Positions 46,501 to 55,634 of a stretch of DNA of 64,000 nt are shown piece after piece. Location: NCBI GenBank assembly GCA_964560765.1, contig CAZLMG010000012.1, positions 50,358 to 114,357 of the forward strand. The letters run 5' to 3'. The position numbers and the translations under genes were made by a program. Source of the stretch: CAZLMG01 sp964560765 (lineage in GTDB: Bacteria > Bdellovibrionota_B > Oligoflexia > Oligoflexales > CAZLMG01). The notes under the pieces are model-generated. The model did not search any database. It saw only the letters and a program-made list of their open reading frames with translations, and was not told where the DNA came from. How positions within the stretch are numbered: position 1 is the stretch's first letter; every line of letters begins with the position of its first letter.

Positions 46501-49363
46501 TAGCGCCACCAACAACGGCAATGCCAACTACTCGCGCGGTATCACTGGTGAAGGCTTATCAGCCTCGAATCCACTGTCCTACTATGTCGGCGCGACTGCC
46601 AATTCGGGAGCCTTGGCCTTTGCCAGCGGCGGTAACATGGATACCAGCTACATGACGACGGGCTTGAACCCAGCTAACTCAGTGTTGTCGGTCATGATCA
46701 AAAACACCTCTTCCGAATTGACCGAAACATCCATGGCTGCCTCGCTGAACTCCTGTACGACCGGTGGCCTGACCATTAAGAGCGACCATACAACGCGGGA
46801 CTGCTTGGCCAACGGTGGCGGTGACGACAAAAACGGCACCTTGCCTCCGGGTGACTATTGCTTCATCTCGGTGGAATGGCCAAACGCTGCCGCCATCGCC
46901 GCTGCCTGTCAGTTACACGTGTCCGGCACGCTACAGACCAGTGCCCGGCAGATTGACATTGATGGCACTGTCGCCAACACAGATGCCAACATTCACGTCG
47001 GTCGCGGTGGACACCACTTCGGCATCGTAGCACCTGGCGACACCAGCTCGACGGTGACCTTTACTGCTAAGCGTACAAATTCGGGTGGCGGATCGGCCGT
47101 CACCGCTCCGGTAGATAACCTGACCTACTTTGACTTGGACCAAACAGGTACCCTCGACTGTCACCAAGAAGATGCCTCACTAGCCAATGGTGATACTTGT
47201 AACTATGTTTGGAAATTCGTACCGCCCGCTAATGCCAGCGGCCAGTATTCTGAAGTGGCCGCTTTGACAATCGGTTCTGTTACCTACTACTTCACGCTGC
47301 AAGGTTATGCGGGCACGTCAACACCAAACGTCGCTATCACCAATGCTGACGGCAATAGCCTGACCAGTGGCTATGACTTTGGCTATATTCCAGTAGACCA
47401 AGGTGCTGGCATGGTTGATTATTCAGCAACCAACTACTTCGCCATTAACAACACCGGTACCGCTGCGACGAGCGATCTCACAGTAGACGTCTGCGTTAAC
47501 AGCACCTGCGGTGCTACGGCCGGTCCATTCAGCGTGCCCACGACGTGCGATGGTTCTCTGTCCATCGGCGGCACCTGCATGGTACCAGTAACCTTTGCTC
47601 CAACAACCGAGGCCGACTACTCGACAACATACACGCTGAAAGCGTCGTGGAACAGTGGCGCTTCTTCGACCTCTGTGGCCATCAAAGGCAAGGCCTTTGC
47701 CGGCGACCCATACCTGGTCGTGACGGGACCCAACGACTATGTTTGCGATAGCTTTACGTGCCCGACATTCTCCGTCGGGGCCGGTGTACAAACGAAGACG
47801 TTGACGATGATCAACTACGGCCTGGGTGCCGCCAACAGCTTTACCTATACTCCATCCGGTAACGATTTTACCGGTGGTGAGTTCTGCGAAGACACCTTCG
47901 CCGGCTGTACAGACACGAACGCCAGTACGTGCGATGGCAACACAGTCCTCACCAACGGCGAGACATGCACCATCGTCATCGATTTCGACCCCGTTGGCTC
48001 GCTCAATGGACCAAACTTTGGCGGCAGCGGTGCCGAGGCTAAGATCGCCTTCCAAGCCACCGGCTGGAATGGCGGTAGCGCTCGAGACCTCGTGCTGAGC
48101 GGTATCGGTAAAACTCAAGGTGAACTGGTTGCCAGCTCTACGTTTGACGTCGGCTCGAGCCAGCCCGAGACCTTATCGACGATGACCTGGGATTCCTATG
48201 CCAGCCGTTGGATCATCGCTGGCCGCCAGGTGGTTGCCCAGCCAAATGCGAATACCGACATTTTTGTGAAAGCGGTGAATTCAGATGGCAGTTTCGATAC
48301 TTCGTTCGGTACGCCAACGGCGGTCCTTAACATTACGGGCGCTGCAGACTACGCCAACGCGGTGGTGACCAACCCAACCAACGGCGACATTTATGTGTGC
48401 GGCGTCACTTATAACGGCGCCTCATCCGACGCCCAATTTGCCGTCCTCAAAGTTGGAACGGCAGGTGGCACAACCCTGTCAACCTGGTACACCTATAATC
48501 CAACAGTTGGCGGCCCTGACTACTGTAACGGGCTCGTGTGGAAATCAGGCGCATTGTATGCGATAGGATCCGTCAACAATGCCGACCTCGTCTTGGTCAA
48601 GATCAATACGAGTACCGGTGCCGCCGAGTCAGGCTATCCGGTTATCCTCAACTCGGGCGGTACGGACTCCATCGTCGTCGGCGGAAACAATATTGCCGTT
48701 GCTTCAAAGACAGAAAACTACATCTACGCGATCGCAACCTGGAACGGTTCAAAACGGGTCGTTAAGATGGACCTTTCCGGTACGTTCATCGCCCAGTCGA
48801 GCGTGGCCATGACGTACAACAACAACCGCGGCTTCACCATCGGCAACTGGGACGGCACCGAGTATATTTGGGTAGGAAGTGGCTCAGGAACAGACACGGC
48901 CATCCAGCGCTTCAGCACGGGACTAACCGTCGCATCGACGACGGGCCAAGGCTGTCACGGCCTAACGACCACAGCAGGTTCCGATATTGGCGGCGGCCAT
49001 GGTATGGCTAACGCGTATGGATTGTTGGTCGACAACACGAACAGCGTGGATTCACTCTACGTCGTGGGTATCACGGGTACCACCTACGGCGCCATCCGCC
49101 AGTTCACCATGACGACGGGTGGTGGCGCAGCCTGCGTCGACAACAACGGCGCAGGCGAAGATTGGGACGCCGCAGGCACCGCTGGCCCACCTGACAAGCG
49201 GCACGAGGTGCGTGCTGGAACGCATGAAACTTGGACCTCGGTTGCCCAAGACAGCAGTAACGACATCCTGGTCGGGGGGTGCTACTCAAGCATTGCAGCG
49301 AGCTGTACGACCAGCACGACCACGGATGCCCAAATTATCGTTCGTAAGTACAGCGGCAAGTAG
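31570..49363 (+). CDS. Giant cadherin-repeat lipoprotein, at least about 5,870 residues (spans assembly gap)
   Basis: Surface lipoprotein, probably an adhesin. Start ATG 31570 (GGGAG upstream); a basic n-region, a hydrophobic stretch and LFAASC give lipid Cys31. Order: N-terminal domain, Ig-like domains (to about 33.7 kb), some 33 cadherin-like repeats of about 98 residues (33.7-44.7 kb; NEAP, AEN, DxD, TYSLVAG-GDTDN, SYSVRVQVSDG, i.e. Ca-binding-type motifs), three blocks of another type (LAHN-HPNITIW; about 35.2, 40.6, 43.6 kb), two FN3 domains (44.7-45.2), Ig-like domains, a Ser/Thr-rich linker (46.14-46.21), choice-of-anchor-D-like domains (to 48.1) and a C-terminal propeller-like part. 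The reading frame differs across the 100-N gap, but the 87-bp flanks duplicate each other and merge in frame, so this is one gene. True repeat number is unknown. Confidence 0.88.
37822..38915 (+). repeat. Recent duplication inside giant gene, copy 1
   Basis: This 1,094-bp stretch appears identical, as far as I can compare by eye, to 39298-40391, at a constant offset of 1,476 bp (492 residues, five cadherin modules). Flanking modules diverge, which suggests a recent tandem duplication or gene conversion. Confidence 0.85.
39298..40391 (+). repeat. Recent duplication inside giant gene, copy 2
   Basis: Partner of 37822-38915 at offset 1,476 bp. Identity includes third codon positions in the lines I checked, in contrast to other modules that share protein but not DNA sequence. 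Confidence 0.85.
44165..44264. other. Assembly gap (100 N) in repeat array
   Basis: Exactly 100 N, the conventional unknown-length gap. The 87 bp before it (44078-44164) and the 87 bp after it (44265-44351) are the same sequence with one difference. Joining them keeps the reading frame, so the contigs either overlap directly or are missing whole repeat modules. Confidence 0.97.
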
Positions 49364-49435
49364 GACGCAAGAACAGCGCGCCCAGGAGGGGCACGCCACG
49401 AGCATCGACAGACATCATAAACGTTTTCGCAATGG

Positions 49436-51568
49436 ATGGTTCTTATGATGGCAAGAGTTGAGGAATGGAAGAATAGATTGAGCACCAGCCGTTGGGTGGT
49501 CCCAGCGATTGTTGCCGCATTGGTGGGCATCATCGCCATTCCGCTGTTTACCCAAGAACGCACCATCTTGCACCTTGTGTCTAGCACGTCCCAATCTGTA
49601 CGCGCATTGATCCCAGGCGCGAATGCCTCGACGGTACCGCTAAAGATATTCGTCACCGATAGCGACACAGAAACATTGCTAAAGACGCAGCAACCAGCGC
49701 TCAATCATTGGATGGCGGCCATCTGGACCATTGCGCAGCAACGGCCACGCGCCATCATCTTTGATGGCGTCTTTGAGTGGCAGCAGCAGCCACGCTTCTT
49801 TATTAGTTTTAACAGCATGATGACACGCATACACCATGAATATGGGGTGAAGCTCTATAGCAGCGGCATGCCGCATCCCGACATTCGCAAGTCTTTTGCC
49901 GCCACCGGCTTTGCGCCTGAGAGCGTTTTCGTGCCAGCACTGGGTGCAGAAGGTTTGCCGCTGGGGCTTTGGGCGGCCGATAACGTCACCTTTTCAGACG
50001 GACGGCTTGTCGCCGGCTCGCGCGCGATTACTTTACATGCGGACTCTGCGGTTTATGCGCCTTCAGTAGCTCCATCTCAACTGGCAAATCAAGTTCATAG
50101 CCTCAGCACGGCCATCAATGCCCAGGAGCTAGGACAACCCATAAACTCGGTCACAGCAGGCGATGTGGTCGTCATGCTGGGCAGATCTCGTTCGGTCGAA
50201 ACCTCAAGCGCCGTTGCACTGGCCTATCAAGTTGCGAGTAACAGTTATCCGACCTATCGTGGCGGAATCTGGTTTGGCTTTTTGGCCTGCGTTCTGCTAG
50301 GCGCCTTCTTGCCCGTCGTCGTCCGGAAAGGTCGACGATTGCAAGCGGCCGCCATGACGGCGGGGGCCATTACTATCATCGGCATTCTACTGGATGTCAC
50401 TTTTGCAGTGCAAAGCCCATGGCTTCTTGAACTCTTTGGTTTCACCATGGCCACAAGTGGCACAATCCTTTGGAAGATACGCCTTCGCTCTCAGCGTCGC
50501 GCCTCGGCTCGCGGTACCCTGGGGCAACTGGCCACAGATACGTTTATCGATGATTTCCTAGAAAGAGGGCAACAGGCTCTGCGTCGTCCCATGGCCGTTG
50601 ATGCGACCGTGATGGTCATCCACTTTCATGGGATGAACCAAATTAAAGATGGCGACGCGGAAGGTGCTCAATCGCTTGCGGCCCTGCGCGAAATCGTGGC
50701 TCGCGAGGTCTATCAAGCGGGTGGCTGGCTGCTGCAGTCCATCAGCCATGAGTTTGAGTGCCTTTTCGGCCTGAATCCAGCCGGACATGCCGTCGCCAAT
50801 CACGGTCCAGTGGCAGCGGATGTGGCGTTGACGTTGCAGAAGCTAGCAAAAGATTTCAATCTGCAGCAAATCAAGTGCAAAATGCGGGTGTTTCCCATCA
50901 GCATTGGTGTGGCATCCGGCTCGGTGACCGTCACCTTGTTGGATTCGACCGCCATGAGCATGAGCGGCCACGCTGTTGACGCCGCGCGAGAGCTGGCCGA
51001 AACCTGCGGCATCCAACACATCCTCGTCAGTGAGGCGACCCACACAGCGTGGCGGCAATCGGCTTTGACAAATGCAACAAACCAGTTCGATGAGAAGATG
51101 ACCAACGAAGCCCGCAACCTTGGCCGCGTGTTTGATTACGATCCGCACAACGTTTGGCCATTGGAGTACTTGCAAATTGAACAGACTTATTTAAACGGCG
51201 TCGGCATAACTCGCAGCGAAGACAGACTGCCCGTGCCAGAGGCGGTTGGTTTTGCGATCCGGACAGCGGGAGCCAGCGGTCGGGTGGTGAATTTCTCAAA
51301 GACGGGCCTGGCTGTTCGCCTTGACCGGTCGCTCGCTCGCGGAGAATGCTTTGACTTCCGCCTAGACCCCGTCAGTGGCGATCTCCTACAAAGACTAGAC
51401 AAGGTCGGCATTCGCGAAGTGGTAGGTGAAGTGCGTTGGGGTCGCCGCGTCGGTGATTCCTTCCTGGTTGGTCTCAGTTTGCGAAACCTTACGGCCGGAC
51501 AGCGAGAAATGTTGTTTAGCGCTTTGCACGATACTCTGAACCCGGTTGCCATGCATCAGGCGGCCTAG
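49436..51568 (+). CDS. CHASE2 - pseudo-nucleotide-cyclase - PilZ membrane receptor
   Basis: A 710-residue membrane protein (start 49436, or 49445/49448). Order: one N-terminal membrane segment (about 20-38), an extracytoplasmic CHASE2 sensor (about 55-260, PRAIIFDGVFEW), about three membrane segments (275-345), a class III cyclase-like domain (about 390-545, MSMSGHAVDAARELAE) and a C-terminal PilZ domain. The two metal-binding Asp positions of the cyclase are replaced (HFHG near 396 and SISHEF near 435), so catalysis is unlikely. The PilZ motifs RSEDR (about 592) and NFSKTG (about 619) fit the c-di-GMP-binding RxxxR and D/NxSxxG pair. It lies 72 bp after the giant lipoprotein gene, same strand. 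Confidence 0.8.
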   Translation: MVLMMARVEEWKNRLSTSRWVVPAIVAALVGIIAIPLFTQERTILHLVSSTSQSVRALIPGANASTVPLKIFVTDSDTETLLKTQQPALNHWMAAIWTIAQQRPRAIIFDGVFEWQQQPRFFISFNSMMTRIHHEYGVKLYSSGMPHPDIRKSFAATGFAPESVFVPALGAEGLPLGLWAADNVTFSDGRLVAGSRAITLHADSAVYAPSVAPSQLANQVHSLSTAINAQELGQPINSVTAGDVVVMLGRSRSVETSSAVALAYQVASNSYPTYRGGIWFGFLACVLLGAFLPVVVRKGRRLQAAAMTAGAITIIGILLDVTFAVQSPWLLELFGFTMATSGTILWKIRLRSQRRASARGTLGQLATDTFIDDFLERGQQALRRPMAVDATVMVIHFHGMNQIKDGDAEGAQSLAALREIVAREVYQAGGWLLQSISHEFECLFGLNPAGHAVANHGPVAADVALTLQKLAKDFNLQQIKCKMRVFPISIGVASGSVTVTLLDSTAMSMSGHAVDAARELAETCGIQHILVSEATHTAWRQSALTNATNQFDEKMTNEARNLGRVFDYDPHNVWPLEYLQIEQTYLNGVGITRSEDRLPVPEAVGFAIRTAGASGRVVNFSKTGLAVRLDRSLARGECFDFRLDPVSGDLLQRLDKVGIREVVGEVRWGRRVGDSFLVGLSLRNLTAGQREMLFSALHDTLNPVAMHQAA

Positions 51569-51613
51569 CAGGCCCACGCGGGCATCAGTCATACATACCT
51601 GACGGCAATGCAA

Positions 51614-51643
51614 AAAGAGCGCCCCAAAGGGCGCTCTTTCTTT
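51614..51643. terminator. Bidirectional terminator
   Basis: Stem AAAGAGCGCCC (51614-51624) with GGGCGCTCTTT (51629-51639), T-rich on the right for the plus-strand receptor gene and A-rich on the left, giving a U-run for the convergent gene that stops at 51666. Confidence 0.9.
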
Positions 51644-51665
51644 CGGACAAGCGTCCTAAACCGAC

Positions 51666-52394
51666 TTACTGATTGTCTTCAGCATCGTTCCATGTATCGC
51701 AAGTCGTAGAGCCTGCTTGGCATGCACAACCTCCGCCGCTATAGGCGTCTTGCGTACAATGCGCGCCATCGCCTGCGGTGTGTTCAGCAAAATTCCAACC
51801 AAACACGTCCGCGGCAGCCCATTGATAAGACCAGCCCTTGCTGTAGGCTCGAGCGCGAACCTGGTCGCAAACTTTGCAGAACTCATTCTTTGCATTAATC
51901 GACAAGCCAGCGCATGGAGTCGCGCTGCTGTTGCTGCGGGTACAAGCAGCCAAGCTGGTGGAGCTTTGCAGATACTTGTGGGCAGCTGCCTGTGCCTGCG
52001 TCGCCGAACCGCCAGCAGCGAAATCACCGCCATCCGTCGTGTCTGGAGGGGTCACAAGGGCTCCGTCGATCCACAAATCCCAAACTTCACCGCGAGCAAC
52101 ATTACGCTGAGCCTGAACGCACAGGCTTGACTCATTGATGGCTACACAAGGACCGACTGCTTCAACTCTGCGGTTGTTGCCACTTCCGGCAAATGCCATG
52201 TTCACCGACACCAACTCTCCCTCAACGTCAGTTACGCGCGCTCCGTACATACCGTCCGATACGTCCTGCGAGTACCCTGTTGGAAGCTGAGTAGCCGGCG
52301 CACCAGTCGCTGGAGGGGACATCATAAAAAAATCATTCGCCATCGCTGTACCGCTCAACATCAAACCCAGAACTACACCACTCAAAATTCTCAT
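51666..52394 (-). CDS. Secreted cysteine-rich protein of unknown function
   Basis: A 242-residue protein; start at 52394 (GGGAGGA upstream) with signal peptide MRILSGVVLGLMLSGTAMA. The mature chain has at least ten Cys, many in the last 90 residues (FCKVCDQV, HCTQ, GGCACQ, TTCDTW), which suggests a disulfide-stabilised extracellular domain. No family recognised. It has its own promoter with an internal operator-like palindrome and shares a bidirectional terminator with the receptor gene. Confidence 0.7.
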   Translation of the reverse strand: MRILSGVVLGLMLSGTAMANDFFMMSPPATGAPATQLPTGYSQDVSDGMYGARVTDVEGELVSVNMAFAGSGNNRRVEAVGPCVAINESSLCVQAQRNVARGEVWDLWIDGALVTPPDTTDGGDFAAGGSATQAQAAAHKYLQSSTSLAACTRSNSSATPCAGLSINAKNEFCKVCDQVRARAYSKGWSYQWAAADVFGWNFAEHTAGDGAHCTQDAYSGGGCACQAGSTTCDTWNDAEDNQ

Positions 52395-52425
52395 TCCCAA
52401 TCCTCCCTGAATATCGTCCACCTAA

Positions 52426-52453
52426 AACATAGACCCACAACCATGTGGGTCAA
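52426..52453 (-). promoter_or_regulatory. Promoter with operator palindrome in its spacer
   Basis: Minus-strand TTGACC (52448-52453), 16-bp spacer, TATGTT (52426-52431). The palindrome GACCCACA/TGTGGGTC (52432-52451, 4-nt centre) fills the spacer and enters the -35 box, the typical placement for a repressor site. Confidence 0.55.
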
Positions 52454-52575
52454 AAAAGACCGCGCAAATAACAACCGTTCATTTCGCGTAAATAGTAGGC
52501 TAATTTGCCAAGAGTGAGTTGTCCATATCGCTCTGTGTTAAATTTTGTAGCGATTTGTTTACTGGGGAAACTTTC

Positions 52576-55560
52576 TTGTATTTGAAGAATTCACCAAATC
52601 AGCGACGATTGCTGGGACTCGCATACCTGACGGTTGCCTTACTCGGTGTCTGCTACGCCTTGAGCTATGCCGGTGCCATGGGTCCTGCTGATGTTTATGC
52701 CCAATACATCCTCGGCGATGAAAGCATTGGCCAGTTGCAATTTCTTGACAAATGGCTGCAACCTACCTCTCCCTTTTTCAGCGCCATGATGCACTGGGTT
52801 CGCGTCTGGGGAGTCTTCCAGCATGCAGATACGAGTTCTCTGGCGAGTTGGATTCGTTGTGCCAGTTGGCTGAGTGCATTCGCTTGTCTGTGGGCCCTAT
52901 GCCGTGGGACACGCGGGAAAGATGCGAGCCTTTGGCTGGCCTTGGCGTGTGTAGCCGTGCCCTTGTCGTATGGCACCATCACCTTGGGCGATACGGAGGC
53001 TTGGCAATGCCTGCTTTTGGTGTTCGCTTGGATGTATCGAGGTGTAGGACATATTTGGCTGCGCCCGCTTTGCTTGGCCGTTATGAGTCAGTTCAGTGTC
53101 TTTGGTTTCTTAACCAGCTTTGCCAGCATGCTCTTTGGCCTGGGAGGTAAAAAGGAGACATGGGCATCGTGGGCCATCTATTGCGCAGTCGTTGCAGTCC
53201 TGGCTGTGGCAGCCTGGCCGTATGTAACCCCTGTTTTCATGGCCAGCCCATGGTGGCCTCTTCCGGCTGCCCTGCTGGTGAGCGTCGCGGTGCGTGGTCT
53301 GTTCCAGCGTCACCCACAGCAAAGGCAACTCATGGACATGGGCGTCGCCCTGCTGCTGGCCTTCAGCGTGGTTATGCCGCAGATGGGACTGGGGTCCGAA
53401 CTCTTGCTGCTGCCTCTGCTCTTTCTGCAAGGCCAGCGTCATAGCGGAGCCTATCGAGCCCTGCTCGTATTTGCCGCCTTCGTCTGGCTCGATCTGTATG
53501 CGACGCGCGAGTTTCTGCACATCGTCAGTCAGAACTGGAGTAGTATGCCCCAGGCCCTGCAATGGTCCATGCCATCACAAGTGATCACTATTCTCGGCAA
53601 GTCCATGGCGCTTGGACTGTGGTGGAGAGCGTCACGTCCCCTTAAAGACAAGAAAGAACCCCGTCGCGCTGGGGCGTCGACGCAATCTGCTGACCCTCGA
53701 CTCATTGCGCCGCCGCTGAGCGCGACTTGGATCGTCGGTTTGCTCAGCATCCTGGTCGTCAGTGGAGTGATGATGCTGAGCGGGCTTGGCTCACGACACT
53801 TTCCCACGACCGGAAAAGATGCGAATTTTCAGGTCAGCATCGACTTTGCCCAACGCGACGCCGATCGAGTTGGACTCTGGATTGGCCTTTTGACTGGCCA
53901 CATCCAAGTCGCGGTGCATTGTCAGGGACAACTGGCGACCGAAAAAACCATGGAACGAACTTATCAGTTGGGCTGGGGCTTTATCGAACTCCCCGACTCT
54001 TGTCGCCGCGATCGGGTTGACATCCGGGTGACCTTTACCAAACCCGGACGCGTCAGTGAGATCTACTTCACAGGTCAAGACCAGACACGCATCCCACCTA
54101 TGCAGATTTGCGAGATGGTGAAGTGTATTGCACCAGAGCAGCATCCCCTGTTCGACGAGACCGCCTCCATTGCTGCCCTGCCCTTTCCCGACCATGGCGC
54201 CATCGTCGATGAGATGTATAATACCGGCCCCGGGGCCAGTGTTTTGCTGCACCTGCCTATCGAAACGACCAGTGAAACGGTGCATCCCTATTTCGGTCGT
54301 TGGTTGATTTACCAGAGCATGAATGCTTTCGGCATTGGACCCTTTGGATGGCGGCTGCCGTCGGCGTTGGCCGCGATGCTGCTGCCACTGGCTGTGTTTT
54401 TTCTGGCACGCTTGATCTTGGCAAGTAACGGCTGGAGTCTGGTAGCGGCCTTGCTGATACTGGCCGATGGATTGCGCATCAGCATTGGACGCACCGCCTT
54501 TGTCGATGCGCAAACCACGTTGTGGATCGTCGTTCATCTGATATTCGTTGTCGTATTCCTTCGCTCCTGCGGCAACAACGCCAGGGAAAATTCGCGACGG
54601 GCGCTCAGCGCTGTATGGGCAGCGCTGGTTATGGCATTGCTATTCCTAACCCTAGCGGCAACGACTAAGTTGAACGGCATCTTCATTGCCGCAGGGACTT
54701 TACCGATGATGCTCTGGGCGATTTACCAGCAGTGGAGCGGCAAGCAACGGTGGATAACGCTCACTAGCATGCCGCTGATCTTCGCTTGCTTCTGGCTGGC
54801 TCTCACCGCCATCAGCTATCGCCCCTTTTTGCTAGCGGGGCCATTGTGGTCGCAAGTATGGCAACACCAAACTCATCAATTACGTGGGCACGGCCTACTA
54901 AAAAGTACAGAGTCCGCCGCGCCCCCAGCAACTTCGTCGACAACGCCGAATGTCATTCCTGATTCAACATCGGCGATGCCAGCGATGCCAAGAAGTATTC
55001 AGCGGCCCGTTCCTCCGACCCATCCTAGCGCCGCCAGTGTTGGCGCCTGGCTGTCAGCCGACACCATGTTTCGCGCCCTTATGATTCCCTTTTATCCAGG
55101 CGGGCCGATGGGTCTTTATATCTTTGGCAATCCGATTCTTTGGTGGAGCATATTGCCGGCAGCATTATTCTTATTGATGGGAGTGTGGCCAAAGACTGGC
55201 GGTACCTTGAGCACAATACTGCCAGCGCCGAAGGCACGCAGCCCGTATAAGAACCCGCAGCTATTGATCTTGCTAGCCTATTTCTCGGTAGTCGTGCCCT
55301 GGGTTTTCATCCGGCGCCACAGCTTTAACTATCACTATCTGCCCGGAGCCACCTTGGGCGCGGTCATGGTTGCGGCTGCATTACAGAGCTTGCCTCAGCG
55401 TTGGGGGCGACCACTTACCCTTGGGCTCTTGCTAATGGTTGGCGGCGCCCTAGTGTGGTTTGCGCCGGTGATTTGGGGGATTCCCATGTCGCCAGAGCGC
55501 TTGCGCTCGCTGCTGTGGTTCGACCGCTGGTTTTTTGAAATGAGAGCGCTGGCGAGTTGA
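52576..55560 (+). CDS. Double GT-C membrane glycosyltransferase, C-terminal half protein O-mannosyltransferase-like
   Basis: About 994 residues; TTG at 52576 is preferred (GGGGAAA upstream, then a membrane anchor), though the frame opens at 52519. The N-terminal half (to about 400) has some ten hydrophobic segments and GPADVYAQYILGDES, a GT-C-like acidic loop. A soluble segment (about 430-540) follows. The C-terminal half matches the GT39/PMT pattern: VDEMYNTGPGA (Asp-Glu, about 545), HPYFGRWLIYQ (570), GPFGWRLPSA (593), LADGLRISIGRTAFVDA, and RRHSFNYHYLPG. PMTs move mannose from a polyprenyl phosphate to Ser/Thr of exported proteins. The stop abuts the frame of the next gene. Confidence 0.75.
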   Translation: MYLKNSPNQRRLLGLAYLTVALLGVCYALSYAGAMGPADVYAQYILGDESIGQLQFLDKWLQPTSPFFSAMMHWVRVWGVFQHADTSSLASWIRCASWLSAFACLWALCRGTRGKDASLWLALACVAVPLSYGTITLGDTEAWQCLLLVFAWMYRGVGHIWLRPLCLAVMSQFSVFGFLTSFASMLFGLGGKKETWASWAIYCAVVAVLAVAAWPYVTPVFMASPWWPLPAALLVSVAVRGLFQRHPQQRQLMDMGVALLLAFSVVMPQMGLGSELLLLPLLFLQGQRHSGAYRALLVFAAFVWLDLYATREFLHIVSQNWSSMPQALQWSMPSQVITILGKSMALGLWWRASRPLKDKKEPRRAGASTQSADPRLIAPPLSATWIVGLLSILVVSGVMMLSGLGSRHFPTTGKDANFQVSIDFAQRDADRVGLWIGLLTGHIQVAVHCQGQLATEKTMERTYQLGWGFIELPDSCRRDRVDIRVTFTKPGRVSEIYFTGQDQTRIPPMQICEMVKCIAPEQHPLFDETASIAALPFPDHGAIVDEMYNTGPGASVLLHLPIETTSETVHPYFGRWLIYQSMNAFGIGPFGWRLPSALAAMLLPLAVFFLARLILASNGWSLVAALLILADGLRISIGRTAFVDAQTTLWIVVHLIFVVVFLRSCGNNARENSRRALSAVWAALVMALLFLTLAATTKLNGIFIAAGTLPMMLWAIYQQWSGKQRWITLTSMPLIFACFWLALTAISYRPFLLAGPLWSQVWQHQTHQLRGHGLLKSTESAAPPATSSTTPNVIPDSTSAMPAMPRSIQRPVPPTHPSAASVGAWLSADTMFRALMIPFYPGGPMGLYIFGNPILWWSILPAALFLLMGVWPKTGGTLSTILPAPKARSPYKNPQLLILLAYFSVVVPWVFIRRHSFNYHYLPGATLGAVMVAAALQSLPQRWGRPLTLGLLLMVGGALVWFAPVIWGIPMSPERLRSLLWFDRWFFEMRALAS

Positions 55561-55634
55561 GAAGCAATTCCAATTGCCACCCTCCCCATTTCGTCGTACC
55601 GTACTTGGAGAAATCTACCCATGAGACTTTGCCT

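Noticed and set aside
49383..49435. A small gene after the AGGAGGGG at 49384
   Set aside because: No start codon at a usable distance; probably a chance or inactive ribosome site.
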